In this document: positions 1 through 6,147 of the stretch, in pieces | Layout: every line of letters starts with the position of its first letter | Position numbering within the stretch: position 1 is the stretch's first letter | NCBI GenBank assembly: GCA_024763495.1 | Contig: JANTFJ010000163.1 | Coordinates: 1 to 6,303, forward strand | DNA from: Desulfobulbaceae bacterium | Lineage (GTDB): Bacteria > Desulfobacterota > Desulfobulbia > Desulfobulbales > SURF-16 | Reading direction: 5' to 3' | DNA: 6,303 nt | Notes under the pieces: model-generated | What the model saw: only the letters and a program-made list of their open reading frames with translations | Told to the model about the DNA's origin: nothing | The model's database searches: none | Program-made: the position numbers and the translations under genes

Positions 1-58
1 ATCGCGAGCGTTGAAACGGGCACATGGCGGCATCCCTGAAACGCTTACAGGCCGTGCC
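1..58. repeat. Hairpin-forming intergenic repeat, copy 1 (cut by window edge)
   Basis: This stretch lies downstream of rseP and carries inverted arms AGCGTT (7-12) and AACGCT (40-45). Inside are GGG (18-20) facing CCC (34-36) and ATG (24-26) facing CAT (31-33) around a GCGG loop. An alternative fold pairs CCTG (35-38) with CAGG (48-51) and GGCAC (19-23) with GTGCC (54-58). Read on the plus strand it aligns by eye with 5350-5400: both run ATCG, two bases, AGCGTTG, A or C, A, then CCTG, A or C, A, ACGCTT, CAG and a C-rich CGTG. I infer two diverged copies of one dispersed element. Its class (REP-like, MITE remnant or other) cannot be decided here. The rest of the gap (59-111) shows only a weak hairpin, ATGG/CCAT at 99-110, and no clear terminator. 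Confidence 0.5.
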
Positions 59-111
59 TTCTAAAAAGTCAAGGTGTGGTTTATTGATCGCTATCCTTAT
101 GGGTTACCATG

Positions 112-1185
112 TTAAAAAATACGGCGGAGATCATTGTAAAAGACAAACAGCATCAGACTGAGAAGCAGGAATAAACCAAACTGTTGCAGTTTTTCCTGGG
201 TTTGTTCACTCATGGGTTTACCCCGCAGGGCTTCTATGCTGAAAAAGAACAGATGGCCGCCGTCAAGGACAGGTACGGGAAATAGATTAATTATCCCCAG
301 GTTGACGCTGATAAGTCCCATAAAGTACATAAGGTTCAGCCACCCCGCCTCCATCTGCTTGCCGGCCAGCTGGGCAATCAGGATGGGGCCCCCGAGTTCA
401 GAGGCCGGCACGACCTGCTGAAAGATTTTTACAATACCCATTATGGTCAGGTATATGTAGGTCCAGGTCTGGCCGATACCGGCCAGCAGGGCATGCCACA
501 GTGAACTTTTAACAAAAATTAACTGGTCGCTGCGGAAGATACCCAGAATATATCTATCCTCTATCTTTTCTCCAAAAATATCCTTAACTTCATCCATTTT
601 CGGATGTGCTTCAAGGTGGATTACTTCATCATTTCGCATGATTTCAAGCTGAACCGGCAATCCGTTACTATCCTTGATAAGTTCTGAAATATCATTCCAG
701 TCCCTGGTTTCCCGGCTATTAATGGAAAGAATAACGTCACCGGCCATCAGGCCTGCCTCTGCGGCCGGAGAGTTAACCGTAACCGAGCCTATCTGGGTGC
801 CTGCTGCCGGATCAGGTTCCGGTATCCCCGAGATAGTGAAGATCAGGAAAAATAGCAGCACAGCAAAGAGAAGATTAAAAAAAGGGCCGGCCCCGACAAT
901 CAAAAAACGTTGCCAGATAGCTTTTTGGGAAAAAGACCTGCTTAAATCCCCGGAATCTACTTTTTCATTAGGTTTCTCCCCGGTCATTTTTACATAGCCG
1001 CCTAAAGGAAAGGCGCTGAGCAGATATTCGGTTTCACCTACCTGCCTGCCGTAAATTTTAGGGCCAAATCCCAGGGAAAATTTCAGGACTTTAACTCCAC
1101 AGAGCTTGGCCAGGATAAAATGGCCTGACTCGTGGACAAAAATCAGCAGTCCGAGAACAATTATAAAAGATATAACAGAGTTCAT
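112..1185 (-). CDS. rseP: RseP-family inner-membrane zinc metalloprotease (site-2 protease)
   Basis: This 357-residue protein is an intramembrane zinc metalloprotease of the M50/S2P family. Relatives cleave anti-sigma factors such as RseA within the membrane during envelope stress, and also remnant signal peptides. The first membrane segment (about 4-17) runs into the zinc-binding HESGH motif (18-22). A second hydrophobic segment is at about 92-119. One PDZ domain spans about 127-195, with the SPAAEAGLMAGDVI core at 139-152. Further hydrophobic segments are at about 227-253 and 283-302. The LDGG motif at 307-310 supplies the third zinc ligand, D308, and a final membrane helix follows at about 336-350. 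Length and single PDZ differ from the two-PDZ E. coli enzyme (about 450 residues) but fit many other bacteria. The ATG start overlaps the dxr stop by 4 bases, and AGGA lies about 5 bases upstream. No anti-sigma factor is encoded nearby, so the substrate is unknown. Confidence 0.96.
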   Translation of the reverse strand: MNSVISFIIVLGLLIFVHESGHFILAKLCGVKVLKFSLGFGPKIYGRQVGETEYLLSAFPLGGYVKMTGEKPNEKVDSGDLSRSFSQKAIWQRFLIVGAGPFFNLLFAVLLFFLIFTISGIPEPDPAAGTQIGSVTVNSPAAEAGLMAGDVILSINSRETRDWNDISELIKDSNGLPVQLEIMRNDEVIHLEAHPKMDEVKDIFGEKIEDRYILGIFRSDQLIFVKSSLWHALLAGIGQTWTYIYLTIMGIVKIFQQVVPASELGGPILIAQLAGKQMEAGWLNLMYFMGLISVNLGIINLFPVPVLDGGHLFFFSIEALRGKPMSEQTQEKLQQFGLFLLLSLMLFVFYNDLRRIF

Positions 1186-2435
1186 TTCTGTCCTGGCAGG
1201 GGAATATCAATCACGGCTGCGGCTGGAATTTCCGGGCAGGCGATTTTTTCTCCCTTTTGTTGATGTTTTTTCATGGCAAAGGCGTTGACAATTGATTCGG
1301 CCTGAACCCTGGCAGCCAGATCAGCCTCGAAAACTACTTTGATATTCAAGGCCTCCCTGCTTTCCAGCCGGGTTACGGTTTCAGCCACAACCAGGCTGAT
1401 TTCCGGAAAACGTATTTTACCCTCCAGGAAGGCTTCAACTGCTATTTCATTAGCACCATTAAAAATAGCCGGCAACGTACCACCCTTTTTACAAACCTGG
1501 TAAGCGAGTTTAAGAGCCGGGAAGTTTGCGAAATCCGGGACAGTAAAGCGCAGGTCGTGACAACAGTCCAGGTTTAAGCGGGGCAGGTTAAGTTTTAAGC
1601 GTTCTGGATAGGAAAGGGCATAGGCGATAGCGGTTTTCATGTCAGGAATGCCCATCTGGGCAATTACCGAACCATCACGGAATTCAACCATGGAATGAAC
1701 AATACTCTGCGGATGAATGAGGACTTCGATATTTTCAATCGGAATATCAAAAAGCCATCTTGCCTCAATTATTTCCAGGCCTTTGTTAATAAGGGTAGCT
1801 GAGTCAATGGAGATTTTTCGTCCCATATTCCAATTTGGATGGGCCAGGGCCTGTTCCGGGGTAATCTGCCAGAGATCGCTGATTTTTTTTTGTCGAAAAG
1901 GACCTCCGGAAGCTGTAAGGATAATTTTATGGACATCACTTTTCCGTCCTGCTGCCAGAGCTTGAAAAATCGCGTTATGCTCACTGTCAATGGGGAGCAG
2001 CTTAACCTTATGGCGCTTGACGGCCTTTATTACCAGGTCACCGGCCATTACCAGGGTTTCCTTGTTGGCAAGGGCAATATTTTTTCCAGCTTCAATTGCC
2101 GCATAGGTGGGCGCTAAACCGGCCGCGCCGACTATGGCCGACACCACGGTGTCAGCCTCCTTAATGGTGGCAACCTCAATATTACCCTGCTGACCGCTGG
2201 TTATTTCACCCCGCCACTCCGGGCCCAGAAGCCTGCTTAGTTCCAGAGCAAGTGCTTCATCGGCAACAGAGACAACCAGGGGGTTAAAGGCTTCAATCTG
2301 ATCACGGAGCAGTTGGATGTTTTTCCCTGCTGCCAGGCCGACAATCTGAAAACGACCCGGAAAGCGGCGAACTATCTGCAGCACATTGCAACCTATGGAA
2401 CCGGTTGAGCCCAGCAGGGATATTTTTTTAATCAT
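1182..2435 (-). CDS. dxr: 1-deoxy-D-xylulose 5-phosphate reductoisomerase
   Basis: Dxr converts 1-deoxy-D-xylulose 5-phosphate to 2-C-methyl-D-erythritol 4-phosphate using NADPH and a divalent metal. It is the first committed step of the MEP isoprenoid pathway and acts in the cytosol. The 417-residue product has the NADPH-binding GSTGSIG loop (9-15), AAGKN (35-39), LANKETLV (122-129), the PIDSEHNA motif (148-155) with metal ligands D150 and E152, SGGPF (176-180), and the HPNWNMGRKISIDSATLINK block at 199-218, followed by metal ligand E221. The HPQSIVHSMVEF segment (241-252) and the C-terminal domain motif NGANEIAVEAFL (326-337) complete the fold. The protein is somewhat longer than the usual 385-400 residues because of a tail after about residue 390 with no recognisable motif. 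The start overlaps the cdsA stop as ATGA with no strong Shine-Dalgarno, so translational coupling is likely. Confidence 0.97.
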   Translation of the reverse strand: MIKKISLLGSTGSIGCNVLQIVRRFPGRFQIVGLAAGKNIQLLRDQIEAFNPLVVSVADEALALELSRLLGPEWRGEITSGQQGNIEVATIKEADTVVSAIVGAAGLAPTYAAIEAGKNIALANKETLVMAGDLVIKAVKRHKVKLLPIDSEHNAIFQALAAGRKSDVHKIILTASGGPFRQKKISDLWQITPEQALAHPNWNMGRKISIDSATLINKGLEIIEARWLFDIPIENIEVLIHPQSIVHSMVEFRDGSVIAQMGIPDMKTAIAYALSYPERLKLNLPRLNLDCCHDLRFTVPDFANFPALKLAYQVCKKGGTLPAIFNGANEIAVEAFLEGKIRFPEISLVVAETVTRLESREALNIKVVFEADLAARVQAESIVNAFAMKKHQQKGEKIACPEIPAAAVIDIPLPGQK

Positions 2436-3226
2436 AACAGACCCGTGTGTAACATGTAATAAAAGACAGGGGCGGTCAGCAGCAGAGAGTCAGCCCGATC
2501 AAGAATACCGCCATGTCCAGGCAGGATCACTCCTGAATCTTTTACTTTCATGGCCCTTTTGATAACTGATTCGGTTAGATCACCAAGAACGCCAAGACAG
2601 GTAAGAACAAGCGAAACCAGGGCGACCGGCAGAATATTTGTTGAGGGCAGCAGCCAGGCGGCAATGGCAGTTGCCGCTCCTGATCCGCAGATAAGACCGC
2701 CAATAAAACCTTCGACTGTTTTTTTGGGGCTGATCAACGGGCAAAGTTTATGGCTGCCCCATGTCTTGCCGCTAAAGTATGCGCCGCTGTCTGATGCCGC
2801 GGTAATCGCGCTTAAAAAAAGCAGCCATATTGCCCCGTCCTTTAATCCCATAATCATGATAATATGAGCAGGTAGAAAACCACAATAAAGAATTCCAAAA
2901 GAGGAACAGGAAATAAGCTTAAAAGGAGTAACGGCAGAGGCCCTGGTAAAGATTATAAGCGCGCAGAGGATAGTAAAACCCACGACCAGTGCAGCGCTCA
3001 ACAGGTCACATCTTCCGGTAATTGAGGCCAGCAGTGGCAAAGTCCCGCAGCCCAGGAAGAGCAGCCGAAACCCTCCCCCTTCATTTTTAAAAACCATGTT
3101 GAAATATTCATTCAGAGCAATGGCGGCTGTTATAGTGATAATAAACCAGAAAAGTTGTAAAGAATTAATGTAGAGCAACAGCAGCCAGCAGGCAAGGGCC
3201 GCGATACCGGTAATAATTCTTTTCAT
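2432..3226 (-). CDS. cdsA: Phosphatidate cytidylyltransferase (CDP-diacylglycerol synthase)
   Basis: CdsA makes CDP-diacylglycerol from CTP and phosphatidic acid at the inner membrane, the branch point for phosphatidylglycerol, cardiolipin and phosphatidylethanolamine. The 264-residue protein is strongly hydrophobic, with helices at about 5-38, 54-68, 76-93, 104-127, 132-144, 173-192 and 198-215. The family signature is intact in the C-terminal part: S220, K223, R224, K229, D230, then LPGHGGILDRADS at 235-247. The conserved DSGAYFSGK stretch (146-154) and SPKKTVEGFIGG (166-177) are also present. Length is close to the usual 260-285 residues. It lies between uppS and dxr with 4-base overlaps on both sides, and its own Shine-Dalgarno is weak, so it is probably translated by coupling to uppS. 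Confidence 0.96.
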   Translation of the reverse strand: MKRIITGIAALACWLLLLYINSLQLFWFIITITAAIALNEYFNMVFKNEGGGFRLLFLGCGTLPLLASITGRCDLLSAALVVGFTILCALIIFTRASAVTPFKLISCSSFGILYCGFLPAHIIMIMGLKDGAIWLLFLSAITAASDSGAYFSGKTWGSHKLCPLISPKKTVEGFIGGLICGSGAATAIAAWLLPSTNILPVALVSLVLTCLGVLGDLTESVIKRAMKVKDSGVILPGHGGILDRADSLLLTAPVFYYMLHTGLL

Positions 3227-3957
3227 TTTTCAGCTACCTGGTCACCGGTTCGGCCAAAACGTCTTTGCCGCTGTTGAAAACTGGTGACAGCATTAATTAA
3301 ATCATCTTTGGTGAAATCCGGCCAGGCGGTCTCGGTAAAATAAATTTCAGCGTATGATGCCTGCCAGAGGAGAAAATTGCTGAGTCGAGCTTCGCCGCCG
3401 GTGCGGATAAGCAGATCAGGATCAGGTAGTCCGGCGGTATAAAGTTTGCTGCTGAAGATTTTCTCATCGATCTCTTCCGGCTTCAGCTCACCTTTAAGGC
3501 ATAGTTCCGCCAGTTGTCCGGCAACTGAAATTATTTCAATCCTTCCTCCGTATGAAAGGGCAAGATTAAGAATAAGACCTTTATTGTCAGCTGTTTCGGT
3601 AATGGATTGTTCTAAAACCTGCCGCACTTCAACAGGAAGATTTTCCAGTTGGCCAATGGAACGTAACTGGACATCATTTTTTAACATATTGGCCAGTTCA
3701 CTTTTCAGGTATGTCTTGAGCAGGGACATGAGGCCGGATACTTCATCTGCCGGTCTTTTCCAGTTCTCAGTAGAAAAGGCATACAGGGTAAGGACGGAAA
3801 TTCCTGTTTCACGGGCAGCCTCAACAATTTTTTTTACGGTTTCTACTCCTGCCTGGTGCCCGAAGAGCCGCATCATGCCCTGTTTTTTTGCCCAGCGGCC
3901 ATTGCCGTCCATAATAATGGCAACATGTTGAGGAATATTTTTTTTATCTAATTGCAT
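3223..3957 (-). CDS. uppS: Isoprenyl transferase, probably undecaprenyl diphosphate synthase
   Basis: This 244-residue cis-prenyltransferase elongates farnesyl diphosphate with isopentenyl diphosphate. The usual bacterial product is C55 undecaprenyl diphosphate, the lipid carrier for peptidoglycan and O-antigen. Motifs are complete: MDGNGRWA (16-23) with catalytic D17, GHQAG (33-37), FSTENWKRP (61-69), ALSYGGR (133-139; many homologues have ANYGGR), and PDPDLLIRTGGEARLSNFLL (178-197) followed by the WQASYAEIYF stretch. The ATG start is the only in-frame choice near the first motif. The upstream codons contain no ATG, GTG or TTG back to the terminator, and no good Shine-Dalgarno is visible. 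It is the first gene of the group joined by ATGA overlaps, and it sits directly behind the frr terminator. Exact product chain length cannot be read from sequence alone. Confidence 0.96.
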   Translation of the reverse strand: MQLDKKNIPQHVAIIMDGNGRWAKKQGMMRLFGHQAGVETVKKIVEAARETGISVLTLYAFSTENWKRPADEVSGLMSLLKTYLKSELANMLKNDVQLRSIGQLENLPVEVRQVLEQSITETADNKGLILNLALSYGGRIEIISVAGQLAELCLKGELKPEEIDEKIFSSKLYTAGLPDPDLLIRTGGEARLSNFLLWQASYAEIYFTETAWPDFTKDDLINAVTSFQQRQRRFGRTGDQVAEK

Positions 3958-3979
3958 TTGTTTGCGGGGAAGAAACTGC

Positions 3980-3991
3980 TTGTTATAACAA
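3980..3991 (-). promoter_or_regulatory. Candidate extended -10 promoter for uppS, in a 12-base palindrome
   Basis: On the minus strand, TGTTATAAC (3990-3982) matches an extended -10 element: TG, one base, then TATAAC, one base off TATAAT. It lies immediately after the frr terminator T-tract. Transcription would start near 3975, leaving a leader of about 18 bases before the uppS ATG. No recognisable -35 lies at the right distance, which is tolerable for an extended -10 promoter. The same bases form the perfect palindrome TTGTTATAACAA, so an operator is an alternative reading. No experimental evidence is available. Confidence 0.4.
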
Positions 3992-4037
3992 AAAAGGCCG
4001 CTGTTCAGCGGAAAAAATCCTTACACAACAGCGGCCT
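3990..4037 (-). terminator. Rho-independent terminator after frr
   Basis: Read on the minus strand, a perfect 11-base stem AGGCCGCTGTT (4037-4027) and AACAGCGGCCT (4005-3995) is followed by a run of T reaching 3990. It begins about 20 bases after the frr TAG stop and points in the transcription direction of tsf-pyrH-frr. The 21-base loop is long. The 3' arm can instead form a compact 6-base hairpin, CCGCTG-AA-CAGCGG (4011-3998), with the same T-run behind it. Either fold could terminate transcription. Confidence 0.85.
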
Positions 4038-4056
4038 GGTATAAAAATAGAGTAGT

Positions 4057-4611
4057 CTAAACTTCCATAACCTCTTTTTCTTTGTCTGCCAGAATTCCAT
4101 CAATTCGTTTAATAAAGCTGTCAGTCTGCTTTTGGGCCTCATCTTGATTTTTAAAAAGTTCGTCTTCTGATATTTCCTTTTTCTTTTTCTGTTTTTTAAA
4201 GGTGTCAATGGCATCACGGCGACAGTTACGAATCGCTACCCGGTATTCTTCACTGATTTTTTTAACCTGTTTGACAAGTTCTTTGCGCCGTTCTTCAGTA
4301 AGCTGAGGGATTGAAATCCTGATGATTTTCCCATCATTTACCGGGGTCAGGCCGATATTTGATTTAAGTATGGCCTTTTCAATAGGGGCCAGGGCCTGCG
4401 GATCCCAGGGCTGAATGGCAATCATTCTGCTGTCGGGAATAGTAAGTGTCGCAACTTGATTAAGGGGAAGCAGGGAACCGTATGAGTCGGCCTTGATTCC
4501 ATCAAGCAAGGCTAATGAGGCTCGACCTGTTCTTATTTTTGTCAGATCACGACGATAGGCATCAATGCTTTTCTCCATTTTCTCTTTCATTTGCTCAAGC
4601 ACGTCACTCAT
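4057..4611 (-). CDS. frr: Ribosome recycling factor
   Basis: RRF acts with EF-G in the cytosol to split post-termination ribosomes so they can be reused. With the start chosen here the protein has 184 residues, against 185 in E. coli. It begins MSDVLEQMKEKMEKSIDAYR and shows the conserved RTGRAS (27-32), YGSLLPLNQVA (44-54), IPDSRMIAIQPWD (58-70), NDGKIIRISIPQLTEERRKE (92-111) and the C-terminal DGILADKEKEVMEV (171-184). A lysine-rich patch lies at 139-145. Three in-frame starts are stacked: TTG at 4617, ATG at 4614 and ATG at 4611. The last is preferred because GGGAG (4623-4619) is then 7 bases upstream and the N-terminus fits the family. Its Shine-Dalgarno lies inside the last codons of pyrH. 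A strong terminator follows, so frr looks like the last gene of its unit. Confidence 0.97.
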   Translation of the reverse strand: MSDVLEQMKEKMEKSIDAYRRDLTKIRTGRASLALLDGIKADSYGSLLPLNQVATLTIPDSRMIAIQPWDPQALAPIEKAILKSNIGLTPVNDGKIIRISIPQLTEERRKELVKQVKKISEEYRVAIRNCRRDAIDTFKKQKKKKEISEDELFKNQDEAQKQTDSFIKRIDGILADKEKEVMEV

Positions 4612-4613
4612 CA

Positions 4614-5333
4614 TCAATCTCCCTTTATAAGTGTGCCGGTCACATTGCTGCAGATTGCTTTCTTAATGTTACCGGAAATATTCATATTAAAAACTATAAT
4701 GCTTTTATCGTTATCCATTGCCAGCGAAATTGCCGCTGAATCCATAACTTTTAACCGTCTCTGCAACACCTCGGAAAAACTTAATATATCAAATTTTACC
4801 GCGTCATCATAGACCTCAGGATCTTTGTCATATACGCCATCTACCCTGGTTGCCTTAAGAATAACATCAGCATTGATTTCCAGACCACGGATTACCGCAG
4901 CAGTGTCAGTAGTAAAATATGGGCTGCCGGTTCCAGCCGCGAATATTACCACTTTGCCGTCAACCATATGATCCAGTGCCCGTCTACGGGAAAAAGGCTC
5001 ACACACTGTTTCCATGGGAATTGCCGACAGTACCCGGCAGTCAATGTCATGTTTTTCCAGGACATCATGCAGGGCCAGACAATTTATCACCGTGGCCAGC
5101 ATACCCATATTATCAGCGGCAGCCCGATCCATCCCGGCGGCTGAACCGGAAACCCCTCGAAAAATGTTTCCGGCACCGATTACCAGGCCCAGTTCGCAGC
5201 CCAGTTCCACCAGACCTTTTATTTCAACAGCCAGATATTCCAGGACATCATGACTGATCCCAAAGGCTGAATCACCCATCAATGCTTCGCCGCTCAATTT
5301 GAGCAGAATTCGCTGGTATTTGCAGGTAGACAT
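4614..5333 (-). CDS. pyrH: Uridylate kinase (UMP kinase)
   Basis: PyrH phosphorylates UMP to UDP with ATP, feeding UTP and CTP synthesis, and belongs to the amino acid kinase fold rather than the adenylate kinase-like family. The 239-residue product has the N-terminal LLKLSGEAL (10-18), GAGNIFRG (53-60), DNMGMLAT (74-81), the nucleotide-binding GTGSPYFTTDTAA (134-146), KATRVDGVYDKDP (160-172) and MDSAAISLAMDN (197-208). Length matches the family (about 235-245). The ATG at 5333-5331 is supported by the expected N-terminus; the only Shine-Dalgarno-like element is AAGG at 5347-5344, 10 bases away. Its TGA stop (4616-4614) touches the frr start codons. Upstream is an unusually structured 217-base gap that separates it from tsf, so it may have its own promoter. 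Confidence 0.97.
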   Translation of the reverse strand: MSTCKYQRILLKLSGEALMGDSAFGISHDVLEYLAVEIKGLVELGCELGLVIGAGNIFRGVSGSAAGMDRAAADNMGMLATVINCLALHDVLEKHDIDCRVLSAIPMETVCEPFSRRRALDHMVDGKVVIFAAGTGSPYFTTDTAAVIRGLEINADVILKATRVDGVYDKDPEVYDDAVKFDILSFSEVLQRRLKVMDSAAISLAMDNDKSIIVFNMNISGNIKKAICSNVTGTLIKGD

Positions 5334-5349
5334 ATTATTTGAGCCTTAA

Positions 5350-5400
5350 ATCGTCAGCGTTGCAGGAACACTACCCTGCACACGCTTCACAGCCCCGTGA
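5350..5400. repeat. Hairpin-forming intergenic repeat, copy 2
   Basis: Between pyrH and tsf, AGCGTTGCAGG (5356-5366) pairs with CCTGCA-C-ACGCT (5375-5386) in an 11-base stem with a single bulged C at 5381 and an 8-base loop. The plus-strand order of sequence blocks matches positions 1-58, including ATCG, AGCGTTG, the CCTG/ACGCTT arm and a CAG plus C-rich CGTG tail. A further AGTC-GGTGT block follows in both places (67-77 with AA inserted; 5439-5447). No T-run follows on either strand, so this is not an intrinsic terminator. It would lie in the 5' leader if pyrH is transcribed from upstream. Confidence 0.5.
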
Positions 5401-5424
5401 TATACCATGGTATTATCACGGGGC
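5392..5424. repeat. Long near-perfect palindrome upstream of pyrH
   Basis: GCCCCGTGATA (5392-5402) and TATCACGGGGC (5414-5424) are perfect 11-base inverted arms. The centre TACCATGGTA (5403-5412) is itself a perfect palindrome, and only T5413 is unpaired. The partly complementary flanks CGCTTCAC (5383-5390) and GTGGAGC (5425-5431) could extend the stem past a bulged A5391. There is no T-run, so a terminator is unlikely. A cruciform-prone repeat, an operator or an RNA hairpin are the remaining readings. Confidence 0.75.
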
Positions 5425-5439
5425 GTGGAGCACGTACAA
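5412..5439 (-). promoter_or_regulatory. Weak candidate sigma-70 promoter for pyrH
   Basis: On the minus strand, TTGTAC (5439-5434) and GATAAT (5417-5412) are separated by 16 bases. The -10 matches five of six consensus positions, but the -35 matches only three. The -10 lies within the right arm of the palindrome at 5392-5424, so a protein bound there could block it. The leader to pyrH would be about 70 bases and would contain both hairpins or parts of them. This is a pattern match only. Confidence 0.2.
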
Positions 5440-5550
5440 GTCGGTGTCACTGAATCACTTACAGTTACAGGGGTGTCGCCGCCTGGGTATACTTTATTGA
5501 GCGCTAAAAAAAATAACAGTTCAGCAATGATTGAAAGGTAAAAAAAAAAA

Positions 5551-6147
5551 TTATTCACCACCGATCTGGAAACGGGCAAAACGTTTAATTGAGATATTTT
5601 CGCCAAGCGAGGCAATTAATTCGTTAAGTAGATCCTGAATGCTGATATCAGGATTTTTAACAAATTTTTGTTCCATAAGGCATACTTCCGTATAAAATTT
5701 GTTGATTTTCCCCTCAACAATTTTTTCAACAATGTTGTCAGGTTTACCGGAATCCTGGGCCTGTTTGGTGTAAATATCTTTTTCCCGCTGGATTAAATCA
5801 TCTGCGACATCGTCTCTGGTCAGGGAAACAGGATTTGCCGCAGCAATATGCATGGCAATGTCCTTGGCAAAGTCTATAAAAGAATCTGTCTTGCCGACAA
5901 AATCAGTCTCACAGCCAACTTCAACCATGACACCGAGTTTGCCGCCGGCATGAATGTAAGATTGAATAATTCCTTCGCTGGTTGCCCTGTCGGCCCGTTT
6001 CGCGGCTACGGCCAGACCTTTCTGACGAAGAAAATCAACAGCTTTTTCCATGTCTCCCCCGGTTTCGCCAAGGGCTTTTTTGCAATCCATCATTCCCGAG
6101 TTAGTTTTATCCCGGAGTTCTTTAACCATTTGTGCTGTAATTTTCAC
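5551..6147 (-). CDS. tsf: Translation elongation factor Ts (short form)
   Basis: EF-Ts is the guanine nucleotide exchange factor for EF-Tu and acts in the cytosol during elongation. The product has 198 residues. The N-terminal UBA-like domain spans about 1-45 and includes VKELRDKTNSGMMDCKKAL (8-26), where most homologues read TGAGMMDCK. VAAKRADRATSEG (47-59) follows, then the EF-Tu-contacting TDFVGK (81-86) in the core domain. The C-terminus ends with the conserved SIKRFARFQIGGE type of strand (186-198). The protein is the short type, as in Thermus, and lacks the extra core subdomain of the E. coli form. The start is GTG (6147-6145), supported by AAGGAT at 6160-6155, 7 bases upstream, and by the family N-terminus. 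The TAA stop is followed at once by an 11-base T-run (5550-5540) without a clear stem, so read-through to pyrH is possible but unproven. Confidence 0.97.
   Translation of the reverse strand: MKITAQMVKELRDKTNSGMMDCKKALGETGGDMEKAVDFLRQKGLAVAAKRADRATSEGIIQSYIHAGGKLGVMVEVGCETDFVGKTDSFIDFAKDIAMHIAAANPVSLTRDDVADDLIQREKDIYTKQAQDSGKPDNIVEKIVEGKINKFYTEVCLMEQKFVKNPDISIQDLLNELIASLGENISIKRFARFQIGGE

Noticed and set aside
2..64. Plus-strand open frame from the left edge ending in TAA at 62-64
   Set aside because: Only 20 codons are visible and they coincide with the hairpin repeat, so a coding reading cannot be supported.
99..110. ATGG/CCAT hairpin just after rseP as a terminator
   Set aside because: The stem is only 4 bases and no T-run follows in the minus-strand direction.
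3446..3931. 161-residue plus-strand open frame opposite uppS
   Set aside because: It is antisense to a complete, motif-confirmed uppS. No family resemblance or ribosome binding site supports it.
4005..4217. 70-residue lysine/arginine-rich minus-strand open frame
   Set aside because: It is an out-of-frame shadow of frr that runs through the terminator. The basic composition comes from A-rich lysine codons in frr.
5346..5615. 89-residue minus-strand open frame across the pyrH-tsf gap
   Set aside because: Its first part is the tsf coding sequence read in another frame and the rest runs through the palindrome and repeat. It has no own Shine-Dalgarno and no recognisable motif; the openness is probably incidental.
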